A DNA stretch of 56,177 nt from an uncultured Saprospiraceae bacterium (lineage in GTDB: Bacteria > Bacteroidota > Bacteroidia > Chitinophagales > Saprospiraceae), in the NCBI GenBank assembly GCA_937927575.1, contig CALBEE010000234.1, positions 1 to 56,177 of the forward strand. The letters run 5' to 3'. A model generated the notes under the pieces. The model ran no database searches. It was not told the origin of the DNA and was given only the letters and a program-made list of their open reading frames with translations. Positions within the stretch are counted from its first letter, which is position 1. The number at the start of each line of letters is the position of its first letter. Shown here piece after piece: positions 32,357 to 43,200 of this stretch. Made by a program: the position numbers and the translations under genes.

Positions 32357-33745
32357 TTATTCCAATTGAGCCAACAGCCATTTCTTTTCCGAAAGTATTT
32401 TTTCTTCATTCACTAGTTTGGATAATACTTTTTTCTCTTCCTTGTCATAGAAATTACATCGCAGTAATCGCTTCGTATACTTAATGACATTCTTGTAGTT
32501 GTTTTTATGATAGCCGATTACTTTTTTTCTAAGAAGGTACATCTGCATAGCATCTAAGTGTGAATCCAGCAAACTAAATTCCTCGGTTTCGTAGTAGACT
32601 TTCATCTGTATCGTCTTTGCGGCAAGATTAAATAGGTGGTCCGAAAAATCTACAATTTGTAAAGAAGCCAATGCGTCTTCGTAGCTTTTTTTGTGGTAGT
32701 TGACATGTGCTAAATTGAGGTGATATGAGCTTTCTTTTTCGTCTGCTCTCAAGAAGGATTTGTATTCATTGCTAAATTCTTCTGCCCAGTCAAAATCTCC
32801 CACTTTGATAGCGATGGCAGCTACGTTATTATAAGTAAATCGCGATAGATATCCATCTAATAAAAAGTATCTTTTTTCTAGAGCTGTATGGTATAATGCG
32901 AGACATTCTCTTCCATATTGTATCTCTCCTCTATTGATCATCCTTATACATTGGTTAATGGCAAATAGATAAAGAGAACGTAATTCTTCGTCTGGAAAAA
33001 ATTGACTATTGCGATCTAATTGTGATTTAAACGATTCAAAATATTCATTCTCTAATGGATAAGAAAGCATATTCATCGCGGAATGATAGAGCGTAATGGC
33101 AGGTTGATCTTCGAATTTTTCGTTTTTAAGTTCATGTATTAACTGATCTAACAAGCCTTTGTCGTAAGTACTGCCGCTTACGGATTGGTGTGCGATACTA
33201 AAGCATACCTGACGAAGTTTCTTGGCAAGAAAACCGATGTCCAAAGTATCTAGTAGCTCTTGTATATTTAAGTTTTGAGTACGGGTGTGAGAGGATTTAA
33301 AATTATATTCCTCTAGTAATATTTCGTAATGGTGATCAATGGATTCAGCGTTTTTGAGTAAGGATGATTGCTCTTTAGCTTTAGCGATATGAGAGTTGAA
33401 TAGCTTGGGTTTATCGTGATTTCTATAGTGTTGAAGTAAGACTTTGTTTCTATAGGATTGATCTTTTACCGCATGTTGAATGACAATCCATTTTTCTACA
33501 TATTTGAATAGATCACTGAGTATATTTCTGATATAGGTATCACTTACATTTCTTCGATTGATGCGCGTTTTGAGTTCCGACCTTGAAATGGGAATTTTCG
33601 AATGTACAGAGCGGACGATTAATTCAAAGACCTCCGCATGTTCTTTACGAGTTTTAAATATTTCAGAACCAAGTGATTTTCTCAGTGATCTAAGCTCAGA
33701 AACACTTAAAGTGGTCACTGCTTGATATATTTTGGAGTTTTCCAT
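32357..33745 (-). CDS. Helical repeat protein of unknown function
   Basis: The 462-residue protein appears almost all alpha-helical and soluble, with no signal peptide or membrane segment. The N-terminal 100 residues include KIPISRSELKTRINRRNVSDTYIRN, read as a possible small helical domain; the middle and C-terminus contain TPR-like pairs such as FTYNNVAAIAIKVGDFDWAEEF and HLNLAHVNYHKKSYEDALASL. I recognise no named family; similar proteins seem to recur within Saprospiria. It converges on ligD with only five bases between the stops. A -7-like box TATATTTG (33761-33768, minus strand) lies 15 bases before the start. Confidence 0.55.
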   Translation of the reverse strand: MENSKIYQAVTTLSVSELRSLRKSLGSEIFKTRKEHAEVFELIVRSVHSKIPISRSELKTRINRRNVSDTYIRNILSDLFKYVEKWIVIQHAVKDQSYRNKVLLQHYRNHDKPKLFNSHIAKAKEQSSLLKNAESIDHHYEILLEEYNFKSSHTRTQNLNIQELLDTLDIGFLAKKLRQVCFSIAHQSVSGSTYDKGLLDQLIHELKNEKFEDQPAITLYHSAMNMLSYPLENEYFESFKSQLDRNSQFFPDEELRSLYLFAINQCIRMINRGEIQYGRECLALYHTALEKRYFLLDGYLSRFTYNNVAAIAIKVGDFDWAEEFSNEYKSFLRADEKESSYHLNLAHVNYHKKSYEDALASLQIVDFSDHLFNLAAKTIQMKVYYETEEFSLLDSHLDAMQMYLLRKKVIGYHKNNYKNVIKYTKRLLRCNFYDKEEKKVLSKLVNEEKILSEKKWLLAQLE

Positions 33746-33937
33746 AATCGATTATAAATACAAATATACAATGTAAATATTTGATATATAGATTATTAGA
33801 TAATTATTATATGTTGTAATTTGATACAATATGATATTATTGTATGCAGCGTTTGTATGTCCATACATGATATTTACATTATCAATTGGTCCAAAAGGAA
33901 TTTAAATAAATACCCAACTCAAAGTCTAATTAAAAAG

Positions 33938-36136
33938 ATGAAACATAATACCATGAAAAATATCCTTATAGTTTGTTGCATATTAATGCAATCCATTTTT
34001 GCCCTAGGTCAACAGGAGTGCGATACCGTAAAACTAAACTTAGTCAGCGAATTCGCTTTCGGTGAGTTTAAATCCCAAATAAATGTAGAGGGTTTTAATG
34101 CTGTTTCCGCTGCCTTAGTCCAGATTGGCTGGAATAGTGAAGTCGTTAAGCTCAAAGATTTTACGTTTAATGTTGGAAATGATAATCAGTTAATGTTTAA
34201 TGAAACAGAAGATTGGGTTAGAATCTTATTTACGACTAATGTATTTCCGGCTACAGCATTCTTGCCAGATGGTGAGTCATTATTAGATGCCTATTTTGAA
34301 ATCATCGGACCTGGAGATCCTCAAATCACCATACAAGAAGGTGTCAACTTTCAAACAGAAATTGTGATACTAGATCAAGCCGCTTGTCTGGAGGTGACTT
34401 CTTCCAATACTATAATTGAAGGTGGAATTTTGAGTGGTTCTGTACTTAAAGATAATAATGAGAATTGCGCCATGGATAATGATGATAGTCCTCTATTAGG
34501 ATGGACAATTTCTTTTACTAATGATGAACATGAAATATACCGAACTACTAATTCTGAAGGGCAGTATAGTGCACTGCTTCCTTTTGGTGACTACGAAGTG
34601 AAGGTGGAAGCGCCTAATCATACTTGGGAGTTGTGTCAAGAATCCTATAATATTTCTATTGTGGATAATCAAAGTGAAATAGAACAATCTTTTCTAGCAA
34701 AATCGCTGATAGAATGCCCTTTAATGCTCGTCGACATCTATACACCAAGGCTGAGAAGGTGTTTTGAGAATGTATATTTTGTGGAATGGGAAAATCAAGG
34801 ATCTGGAGTAGCTGAAAACGGATCTGTTGTAGTGCAATTGGATGAAAAACTAGATTATGTCAGCACCTCTGTATCAAATGCTACTTATGATGCAATAGAA
34901 CATACGGTAACAGTGGAATTAGGCGATCTAGAGCCCAATCAAGGTGGAAAGTTTCATATCAAAGTCGTTGTAAATTGCGATAATACCATACTAGGGGAAT
35001 CGCATTGTACTACAGCTTTCGTTTATCCTAATGAAAGATGCAGTGTAGACCCAGAATGGTCAGGTGCTGAATTAGGCATTGAAGGGATTTGCGAAGGTGA
35101 TTCTATACGATTTATCATTACGAATATTGGAAATGGTCCCATGGATCAAACCTCAGGATTTATCGTGGTAGAGGATCAAGTAATGCGGACGGAAGACGAG
35201 GTGTTGTTAGATGAAGGAGAAGCCTTCGAAATTGCCTTTGAAGCGAATGGAAGTACTTATAGAATTATTCTAGAACAGCCAGCAGATTTTCCTTTTGAAG
35301 AAATGATTAGTCAAGCGATCGAGGCTTGCGGAGAAAATGAAGATGGTACATTCTCTATAGGTTATGTGACGATGTTTGGCGATTTCGATGCGAGTCCATT
35401 CTATGATATTCATTGCATGCAGAATATAGGATCATATGATCCAAATGATAAGCAAGCTTGGCCCAAAGGATACGAAAATACTGACCTCATAGAGAATTAT
35501 GTGCCGCTAGATTATATGATTAGATTTCAAAATACAGGTACAGATACCGCATTTACCGTTGTACTTACAGATCAAATCTCAGAACATTTAGACTTATCTA
35601 CTTTAAAAGTGGGAAGTGCTAGCCATGATTATACGTATAGCATTGAAGAAGATCGAACACTGGTATTCAGATTTGATAATATATTGCTACCAGACTCAAC
35701 TACTAACGAACCAGCATCTAACGGTTTTGTGGCATTTACAATAGAACAGAATGAAGGAAATGTAGATGGAACCATTATTGATAATCAAGCTGATATTTAT
35801 TTTGATTTCAATGATCCAATAATCACAAACTTGGTAAGGAGAGAAGTCGGTTCTAACTTTGTAGAAATCATACTTTCTAAGCATAATTTACTTCAGAATA
35901 TTTACGGTATATACCCTAATCCCGTATCTGATCGAATTGCTGTTAACATCCCAGACAGCTATCAGGACTTACGATTCGAACTCTATGATTTGGATGCAAG
36001 AATCGTAAGGACTGGTGGAGTAAATAATGGAGATAAAACAATAGATGTCTCATCATTAAATGAAGGCATTTATATCATCAGATTATTCGATGGGATTTCG
36101 GATTTAGGAACTCAAAAACTAATTATTATAAAATAA
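33938..36136 (+). CDS. Large secreted protein with DUF7619-like domain and T9SS type A sorting domain
   Basis: ATG 33938 (or 33953) is chosen because it begins the signal peptide ILIVCCILMQSIFALGQQ; the longer frame has no other support. The 732-residue protein has a cohesin-like N-terminal beta region (CDTVKLNLVSEFAFG ... VQIGWNSEVVKL), a carboxypeptidase-regulatory-like segment (GSVLKDNNENCAMDNDDSPL ... GDYEVKVEAP), DUF11-like beta domains, then the conserved SYDPNDKQAWPKG region with PLDYMIRFQNTGTDTAFTVVLTD and NQADIYFDFNDPIITN, typical of DUF7619. It ends in IYPNPVSDRIAVN ... GIYIIRLFDG, the T9SS type A signal. It is probably a surface or matrix protein; no enzymatic motif is seen. Confidence 0.85.
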   Translation: MKHNTMKNILIVCCILMQSIFALGQQECDTVKLNLVSEFAFGEFKSQINVEGFNAVSAALVQIGWNSEVVKLKDFTFNVGNDNQLMFNETEDWVRILFTTNVFPATAFLPDGESLLDAYFEIIGPGDPQITIQEGVNFQTEIVILDQAACLEVTSSNTIIEGGILSGSVLKDNNENCAMDNDDSPLLGWTISFTNDEHEIYRTTNSEGQYSALLPFGDYEVKVEAPNHTWELCQESYNISIVDNQSEIEQSFLAKSLIECPLMLVDIYTPRLRRCFENVYFVEWENQGSGVAENGSVVVQLDEKLDYVSTSVSNATYDAIEHTVTVELGDLEPNQGGKFHIKVVVNCDNTILGESHCTTAFVYPNERCSVDPEWSGAELGIEGICEGDSIRFIITNIGNGPMDQTSGFIVVEDQVMRTEDEVLLDEGEAFEIAFEANGSTYRIILEQPADFPFEEMISQAIEACGENEDGTFSIGYVTMFGDFDASPFYDIHCMQNIGSYDPNDKQAWPKGYENTDLIENYVPLDYMIRFQNTGTDTAFTVVLTDQISEHLDLSTLKVGSASHDYTYSIEEDRTLVFRFDNILLPDSTTNEPASNGFVAFTIEQNEGNVDGTIIDNQADIYFDFNDPIITNLVRREVGSNFVEIILSKHNLLQNIYGIYPNPVSDRIAVNIPDSYQDLRFELYDLDARIVRTGGVNNGDKTIDVSSLNEGIYIIRLFDGISDLGTQKLIIIK

Positions 36137-36285
36137 TCTATCGAAAAAAAATGCAATCTGATTCGTTAAGGGCGGATGACCATTTAAGTACAGTTAAATA
36201 CTTGTTTCTCAAAATTACTTTTTATGAATTGATAATGCTATGGACATATCTATTTTAAAAGTAATGATAGCGTAATGCTACCCTG

Positions 36286-36320
36286 ACAATTGCCTCTTTC
36301 AATTTTGAAGGAGGCATTGT
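36286..36320 (+). terminator. Hairpin after the secreted protein, possible terminator
   Basis: ACAATTGCCTCTTTCAA and TTGAAGGAGGCATTGT can pair along almost their full length around a short TT loop, with one bulge and one T-G pair. A proper T tract is missing (TAATTAAAG follows), and it lies 150 bases past the stop. Confidence 0.4.
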
Positions 36321-36394
36321 TAATTAAAGACAAGATTAGAATCAATAAGCTAGAATCATACGTATATTCGAGCCTTATTGAAGATTAAGAGTTT

Positions 36395-37192
36395 ATGGAA
36401 TTGTTGGAGTTATTACCTTATCTAAGTGCATTGATAGTAGGATTCGTAATGGGATTATTAGGCGGCGGCGGATCGATCCTTACCATTCCTATTTTTGTAT
36501 ATATGTTCGGAATCGCTCCTGTAGTAGCTACGGCTTATTCTTTGTTCGTCGTAGGATCTACTGCTTCTGTTGGAACGCTTAAAAATTTTAGGAATAAAAA
36601 CATAAACCTCAGAGTGGGCTTACTCTTTGGAATTCCATCTTTTATAGGCACTTATCTTACGCGAAGATATATACTGCCCAATATGCAGGATCATATCTTA
36701 TCTATTGGCGGATTTGACGTATCCAAGGACATTTTCATTATGATTTTGTTTGCTATAATGATGATATCGGCATCCATGTCTATGATAAGGCCGAGAGAAA
36801 AATCTAGTGGAGATAAGCCTAAAGCTAAGGCTCCTATTGTTATAGTTTTGGGCTTAGTAATTGGGTTGATCACTGGTTTTATAGGAGCAGGTGGAGGATT
36901 TATAATAGTACCGGCATTGATATTTCTGACACATTTAGAAATAAAGAAAGCTATTAGTACCTCGCTATTTATTATAATGATGAAGTCATTCATAGGTTTT
37001 ATTGGAGATTTGCAGACGACATCTATGGATTGGAATTTTTTAATGATATTCTCCATCTTGGCAGCTATAGGAATATTAATTGGCGTTAGAGTGGCTAAAA
37101 AAACTAAAGCTACTAACCTCAAAAAGATTTTTGGTTGGTTTATTTTGGTAGTAGGTGTATTTGTTATTTATAAAGAGATTTCTGGCTTTTAG
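36395..37192 (+). CDS. TauE/SafE-family sulfite exporter-like permease
   Basis: The 265-residue protein has about eight membrane helices and the internal two-fold symmetry of this family: GLLGGGGSILTIPIFVYMFG (about 20-39) and GFIGAGGGFIIVPALIFL (about 161-178), each followed by a short loop with a conserved Thr/Ser. These carriers move sulfoacetate, sulfite or other organosulfur anions outward. A role with the sulfite dehydrogenase at 14.7 kb is possible but the two are 20 kb apart. It stands alone on its transcript. Confidence 0.88.
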   Translation: MELLELLPYLSALIVGFVMGLLGGGGSILTIPIFVYMFGIAPVVATAYSLFVVGSTASVGTLKNFRNKNINLRVGLLFGIPSFIGTYLTRRYILPNMQDHILSIGGFDVSKDIFIMILFAIMMISASMSMIRPREKSSGDKPKAKAPIVIVLGLVIGLITGFIGAGGGFIIVPALIFLTHLEIKKAISTSLFIIMMKSFIGFIGDLQTTSMDWNFLMIFSILAAIGILIGVRVAKKTKATNLKKIFGWFILVVGVFVIYKEISGF

Positions 37193-37294
37193 GAATCATT
37201 TTTTAACAATTCTTTATAGGAGCTTAAAGTAATTTAATAGAACTTCCGCATCGTTATTTTCATTGAACAACTTAGAATCATAAAAAGATAAAAT

Positions 37295-38050
37295 ATGAAA
37301 ACCTCAAAATGGACTAAATACACTTTACTGATAGCGATCTTAGTTTCTGCTTTTAGCTTTGAATCCAATGCGCAGTTTCTAGACAAATTAAAAAAGAAAG
37401 TTGATAAAGCGGAGTCAGTACTTAACGGGAAAGGCCAAAGTCTTGGGAAAGATCAGGTAGCCAATGGATTAAAAGAAGCTTTAGATAATGGAGTATCTAC
37501 CGCAGTAGAAACTTTGTCTGCTAAGGATGGATATTTAGATAGCCAATATAAAATTCTAATTCCTGAGGAAGCTCAAAAAGTGATTTCTAAAGTAAAGCAT
37601 GTGCCAGGATTTGAAAACGTTGAGAAAGATTTGGTACTGAAAATGAATGAGGCCGCAGAAATAGCTGCGAAAAAAGCTGCTCCAATATTTAAGGATGCAA
37701 TCTTATCTATGTCCTTTGATGATGCAATGACAATTCTCACTGGAGAGGATGATGCAGCTACCAGTTATTTAAAAAGTAAAAGTTATCAAAGCCTTTACAA
37801 AGAATTTATGCCAGTTATAATTTCTGCGCTTGATGAAGTAAATGCTCGAACTTATTGGAGAAATACAGTAAATGCTTACAATAAATTACCACTGGTGAAA
37901 GATGTCAATCCAGAATTAGATGACCATGTCAATCAATCAGCGCTAAATGGCATGTTCTCCCTCATAGAAAAGAAAGAAGAAGGAATAAGAAATAATGTGG
38001 ATCAAAGACCTACACAACTGCTGAAAGATGTATTCGCAAAACAAGACTAA
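37295..38050 (+). CDS. Secreted DUF4197 protein
   Basis: The 251-residue product has a signal peptide (residues 1 to about 26, ending SNAQF) and then the DUF4197 domain: GLKEALDNGVSTAVETLSAKDGYL, read in parts as GLKEALDNGVSTAVE and DGYL; ILIPEEAQKV; EVNARTYWRNTVNAYNKLPLVK; and DHVNQSALNGMFSLIEKKEEGIR. DUF4197 proteins are small helical periplasmic proteins of unknown function found across Bacteroidota and Proteobacteria. The gene is followed by a bidirectional terminator. Confidence 0.88.
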   Translation: MKTSKWTKYTLLIAILVSAFSFESNAQFLDKLKKKVDKAESVLNGKGQSLGKDQVANGLKEALDNGVSTAVETLSAKDGYLDSQYKILIPEEAQKVISKVKHVPGFENVEKDLVLKMNEAAEIAAKKAAPIFKDAILSMSFDDAMTILTGEDDAATSYLKSKSYQSLYKEFMPVIISALDEVNARTYWRNTVNAYNKLPLVKDVNPELDDHVNQSALNGMFSLIEKKEEGIRNNVDQRPTQLLKDVFAKQD

Positions 38051-38085
38051 TGCAATTTGAGAATTGCAATATGCTTTGATAAGTA

Positions 38086-38121
38086 AAAACGCCTAATAGA
38101 AATCACTCTGTTAGGCGTTTT
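38086..38121. terminator. Bidirectional terminator between the DUF4197 and MerR genes
   Basis: AAAACGCCTAA (38086-38096) and TTAGGCGTTTT (38111-38121) form a perfect 11-bp stem flanked by A and T tracts on both sides. It includes the stop codon of the minus-strand MerR gene at 38103. Confidence 0.88.
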
Positions 38122-38435
38122 AATTTTTGTTTTAAATCATGTAGCTTATCGAGGACTTCTTGTTTTTGATCGACATACTCTAAATCCTTTTTACCTTTCA
38201 TTTCCCTTTTGGCTCCCTCAAGTGTAAATCCTCTTTCCTTTACTAATGTGAAGATGCGTTCCATCACATGGATATCTTTTACAGTAAATTGTCTATCCCC
38301 TCTTCGGTTTTTCTTAGGCTTTAATTGTGAAAACTCAGTTTCCCAATAACGCACTAATGAATTAGTAACTCCAAACATCTCAGATACTTCTCCTATACTG
38401 TAATAAAGTTTGGTTAGTTCTTTAGTAATTTTCAT
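38103..38435 (-). CDS. MerR-family transcriptional regulator
   Basis: The 110-residue protein has the MerR winged-helix domain at residues 10-78: YYSIGEVSEMFGVTNSLVRYW, FSQLKPKKNRRGDRQFT and VMERIFTLVKERGFTLEGAK. The C-terminal part is a short coiled coil for dimerisation (about 85-110) with no effector domain and no Cys that could bind metal. MerR-type regulators of this length without an effector domain are common in Bacteroidota; their inducers are unknown. It is transcribed alone towards the terminator. Confidence 0.88.
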   Translation of the reverse strand: MKITKELTKLYYSIGEVSEMFGVTNSLVRYWETEFSQLKPKKNRRGDRQFTVKDIHVMERIFTLVKERGFTLEGAKREMKGKKDLEYVDQKQEVLDKLHDLKQKLKRLTE

Positions 38436-38505
38436 TGGATACTATGTTATACTACTGAATAAATATAAGCAAATGATATCGTTATTATTATGAATGCTTG
38501 GTCGA

Positions 38506-39579
38506 TTAGAATATTGCCGCACCAATCACGGATACTATCGTCATGAAAAATATTAAGGCGATTATGTACACAATACCTATTATTATATACTTCATAAATG
38601 TCTTAAACCAACCTTGTTGATAATACATTTTCAGAGTAATATACATGTAGATCATAGCAATTAGATACGCTGATGATGTGAATCCTCCTCTAATATCTTC
38701 TTCAAGGTCAGGCATACATATAGATATAAACATAAGAATGTTAATGACAAAGAAGGTTTTTGCGTGAAGAAGCATCATCAGTACGGCATGCTCTACATAA
38801 TAAATACTATTTCTGATGTAAAGCAATTTCATAACTAAGGCAATAAAAAATACGACGAGTATGATCACCCAAGAAAGATTGCCAATGATAAAGGAAAGTG
38901 TAGACTCTCTATTCTTATTGATCCGTATGGTCTGTCTGATTAAAAGTTGCTCCCACCATCCATCTACTTCATACTTCTTATAAAGCTCCTTAGGTGATAG
39001 AGTATAAGCATCCTTTTTCAAAATACCGTATTTCTTCAAATCGCTAAAAGCTACAACATTAAAATTCATGGTATCCTTATCCACATGCCTTGCATTACCA
39101 AATAATGTCCACCTCAACGTATCTATCTGAATGCTATCAGCGGAAGGTATAAGCGTATGAGCTATGGTATCATACTGTGTAACCAATTCACTTTTAGTAA
39201 TATCTTCAATATCATTTAGTGAGTCAAGTCCAAGATCCGTATGTGACATGGAATAAGTCAATAGTATAAAATGTAGGATAAGCGTAATAACAAAGAATCT
39301 CGCAGGATTAAAATAACGTAGTCTTTTTCCACTGACATACTCTTGAGTTAGATACGCAGGCTTCCACATATACCTAAGAGTCAACCAAATTTTACCATCT
39401 AGATTAAATAAATTAGAAAAGAAATTTGATAATAACGCCCTCACAGTCATGCGTGCATCTTTGATCGCTTGACCACATTTATGACAATGCGTAGCTGCTC
39501 CCAATAGGGTAGCATCACAATTAAGACAGGGCTTACCAGAATGCTCCTTATTTATACGTGTGTTTTCTTCATTATGCAT
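38506..39579 (-). CDS. DUF3667 membrane protein with N-terminal zinc ribbon
   Basis: The 357-residue protein begins with a cytosolic zinc-ribbon (CLNC at 18-21 and CHKC at 32-35) and continues with KDARMTVRALLSNFFSNLFNLDGKIWLTLRYMWKPA..., read as the 'LFNLDGKIWLTL' and 'YVSGKRLRYFNPARFF' phrases that mark DUF3667. Five membrane segments follow (around 95-112, 226-246, 266-286, 300-318, 330-355), with a soluble loop of about 100 residues between the first and second. No function is known for this family, which is almost specific to Bacteroidota. It lies 70 bases upstream of the MerR gene on the same strand. Confidence 0.9.
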   Translation of the reverse strand: MHNEENTRINKEHSGKPCLNCDATLLGAATHCHKCGQAIKDARMTVRALLSNFFSNLFNLDGKIWLTLRYMWKPAYLTQEYVSGKRLRYFNPARFFVITLILHFILLTYSMSHTDLGLDSLNDIEDITKSELVTQYDTIAHTLIPSADSIQIDTLRWTLFGNARHVDKDTMNFNVVAFSDLKKYGILKKDAYTLSPKELYKKYEVDGWWEQLLIRQTIRINKNRESTLSFIIGNLSWVIILVVFFIALVMKLLYIRNSIYYVEHAVLMMLLHAKTFFVINILMFISICMPDLEEDIRGGFTSSAYLIAMIYMYITLKMYYQQGWFKTFMKYIIIGIVYIIALIFFMTIVSVIGAAIF

Positions 39580-39791
39580 ATCCGCTTACGATTCAGTTCA
39601 GTACATATGGTGTTTTGGTATAATGTTTGCCTTACTAAGCTTCGAGCCATCATATGGTGTAAAATGAATATATGTAAATATATAAAATGCTCATAATTAA
39701 GCATTTACACATTTTACCCCTTTTGATGATTCAAGTTTTAGGCTCGATTAAAGCCAATAATATTTATTACTCATGCTAAAATTTAAAAAAA

Positions 39792-40181
39792 ATGAAAAAA
39801 TCTAGCTGTTTCAAAATGATGCTGTCTATGGTTTTTATGATGTTAACCGTATTCGCAATGAATGCCCAGAACTATCATAGTAAACCTACAGCGATTACAA
39901 ATCTCGCTGACGAGTCTAAATACCTCGGAGCGACTATGCCTACTCTCGAAGATAGCGATAATAATGCTTATCTCAGAGCACAGGAAAAGCAAAGAGTGAT
40001 CAAGAAGATCCTTAAGTCATTAAAATTAGGTGCTACTGTAGAGGAAGCAGTTACTTCTAACCTACCTGCGGAAAACTTTAATCAATTATCTGTAGCCGTG
40101 GCGAATGTGCCTTTAGAAAATGGTGAAAAAAATAAAGTGACTTGGATTAGGCAGCAAATCTTACCTCTCGTAAGCTATTAG
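39792..40181 (+). CDS. Small secreted protein of unknown function
   Basis: The 129-residue product has a signal peptide (about residues 1-25, MMLTVFAMNAQ). The mature part is polar and partly helical, including QEKQRVIKKILKSLKLGATVEEAVTS and ending in WIRQQILPLVSY. No family recognised. It lies 102 bases before the giant secreted protein, and may be in one transcript with it. Confidence 0.6.
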   Translation: MKKSSCFKMMLSMVFMMLTVFAMNAQNYHSKPTAITNLADESKYLGATMPTLEDSDNNAYLRAQEKQRVIKKILKSLKLGATVEEAVTSNLPAENFNQLSVAVANVPLENGEKNKVTWIRQQILPLVSY

Positions 40182-40283
40182 GCCTTGAAATAAGAAATTA
40201 TTCTGAAACAAAATTACTAGACAACGGAGCCTGTAACCCAATTGCAGTTCTCCTTTTGGCCTAAAAACCGAAAATTTATATTT

Positions 40284-43200
40284 ATGAAAACTATAATTAC
40301 AAACTTTAGCTCGATTACATCCGCAGCATATAAGCAATGTCTACTTCTGACATTAGCCTTATTGTTATGTACAGGAGTAGTAAGAGCAGATATCATCAAT
40401 CCTTCAGCAACGACTGTGGATGGATATCTATTCAATGGTACGTCTAATGTAGAAGTAGAGGTATTATTCGAAACTAATACTTTAGAATGGGCAGATTATG
40501 TATCATTCTCAGTAAATTCTCCAACCTCAGGTGTTATGATTGCGCATGGCACACCATCTCCTAGTCCGTACACTTTTTGTGGTGGAAACCAAGGAGACGA
40601 AGTAGCTGGCGCAGCTTGGGAGCGAACTGGTTTCTCTGCTGGAGGAAGTGGATGTGGAGCATTTGAAGACGATGCACTATTGACTTTTGGCTTATCTATC
40701 ACTACAGATATGACTGTAACAGGTCCTATAGTGATTGATGTTACTCTTATAGGTGACGGCTTTGGAAATGGAGGTGTTGCCAGTGTGGCAATGACCCAAG
40801 TGGTAGTTCAGCAAATCATGTGTGAAATTACATGTCCAGCTGATATGACCGTTTCTGCAGATCCAGGAATATGTGGAGCGATGGTGAATATCCCACTTCC
40901 TACAGTCACTGGAACATGTACTCCAAATCCAATGGATATGTCAGGATTTTACGAAATTGGAACGACCGAAGTCAATTTTGTAGCGAATAGTGGAGGAGCT
41001 TTAGAATCTGTTTGTTCGATGACAGTGACAGTAGAAGATACACAGTCACCAGTCGTTGTTAATTGTGATAATATTACAGTACAATTAGAAGCTGGAGAAT
41101 GTGATGCTCTTGTATCGCAGCCTTTTTCTATGAGTGATAACTGTCAAGATTTAGACCTAGTACTTTCTCAAAATGGCGATGTAGACGAGATTCAAGATGC
41201 CGTGGCATGTCCAGGTGGAGCAGCTAGTTACATGAGAATATTTGACCTCGCTGCAGCAGGAGCTACTACAGATGTAACTGTAGAAAGTGTAACCATCGGA
41301 GTATTCGAATCTTTTAATGACGCTGAGGTGGTTGTTAATTTATATAGATATACGGGTTCATTAGCACCATCTGATTTGGAATTAGTTGCGTCTAATAGCC
41401 AAACATTACCTAATGCTACTCTTTACAATGAAACAATTGCCATTAGTGGAGAGTTTACGGCTGATGAGTCATTAGTGATCGAGATTACAACTCAAGCAGG
41501 GTTCGTATCTGGATTCAACATGGGTTTCAATATAGGAAGCCAAACGGCGCCAACTTACTTCAAATCTGATTTTTGTGGTATTCCTGATGCCACTAATATG
41601 GCGAATATATTCCCAGGATATGGAGCACTCATCACTTTGAATACTACTTTAGCAGCTTTTGATGTAGAGCAAACTGATAATACCGGTTTTGCCATAAGCG
41701 AAAATTTCCCACCAGGAATATATAATCTCACATTTGATATTTCTGATGCCAGTGGAAACGTAACACCTTGTGCATTTACAGTAGAAGTGATTGCTTTCCA
41801 ATCTAGTACAGGATCTATAGCATGTAATGATGCAGTAAATATATCTCTCGATGACCAATGTTCGGTAACCGTTACAGCAGATATGATTCTTGAAGGTGGA
41901 GACTATGCTTGTTATGACGATTACGTAGTATCGATTAGTACTGCTAATGGAGTAGTAATAGGTAATACTGTAGGAGCAGATCAGATCGGTATGACACTGA
42001 CAGCAACAGTAACTGACCCTAATGGTAATTCTTGTTGGGGTGAATTATTAGTAGAAGATAAAATCGGTCCTACTTTGGATTGTATAGATATATATACGAC
42101 TTGTACAGGTACTACTGTGCCAGGTGATGCAGTTTCTGAAATGGTAACTTTTGCAGGTGATGTCGCAGGTGTAAGCATTGATGCAGTTGCCCCTTCAGTT
42201 ACGGATGTAGACGTAGAAGTATTAGGACTTAATGCAGCTACAGTAACAGATGTTAATGTAGTAATTGATATTGATCATTCTTTCCCTTCTGATCTTATTG
42301 CAAGTGTAAAAGCACCTAGCGGTGAAGAAGTGGCATTGTTTATACTCCCATCAGGATTCTGTGGTGAGCAAGGAATTAGAGTTACATTAGACGATGAAGC
42401 AATGAATACAGCAGCAGATCTTGCTGATGCTTCTGCCTGTGTTCCTGGTGCAGTACCAGCTATATCTGGAGCTTACCAACCTACAGCAGCATTAAGTGAG
42501 TTTGATGGTATAGATCCTAATGGAACTTGGACCGTTACGATTTCAGATTTATTTAATGGAGATGGTGGTGCGATCAATGCAGTAAATATCGTAATTAGCC
42601 AATCTGGTGCAGCAGTTGGATTCCCAACTACTAATGAGAATATTACATACCAGCAGATAGATGACCAAGTATACAGCGTAACAGGTATAGACTTATGTGG
42701 TCCTATTACTTTAGGATATAATGATAATCCTATGGAGCAAGAATGTACTAGTGATTTTTCAGAAATCATAGAGCGTACATGGTCAGGTTCTGACGCTTCT
42801 GGAAATGAAGTTTTTGGTTGTGTTCAGAATATCTATGTATATAGAAATGACTTATCTACTCTAACATTCCCACCTAATTATGATGGTGTTCAAGCAAATA
42901 CGCTTGAGTGTAATGGAAACTTTGCCACTGACGATAACGGACATCCTGCATTATCAGTGACAGGTCAACCTTCAGGTGATTTCTGTGATAATGTTCAGTC
43001 ATTCCCATACGAAGATACTAGGGTAGATATCTGTCCTCAGTCATACAAAATCATACGTAAGTTTAAATTACTAGAATGGTGTAGTAGCCAAGTAATTGAG
43101 CATACGCAAATTATTAAAATAGAAGATACTAACGCACCTAATATTCCAGCTACAGCAGATGTAACTATATCCGCTAATGCTGAAGAATGTCTAGGTGAAA

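Noticed and set aside
36691..37122. 143-codon minus-strand frame inside the TauE/SafE gene
   Set aside because: Shadow of a membrane protein; no independent motif.
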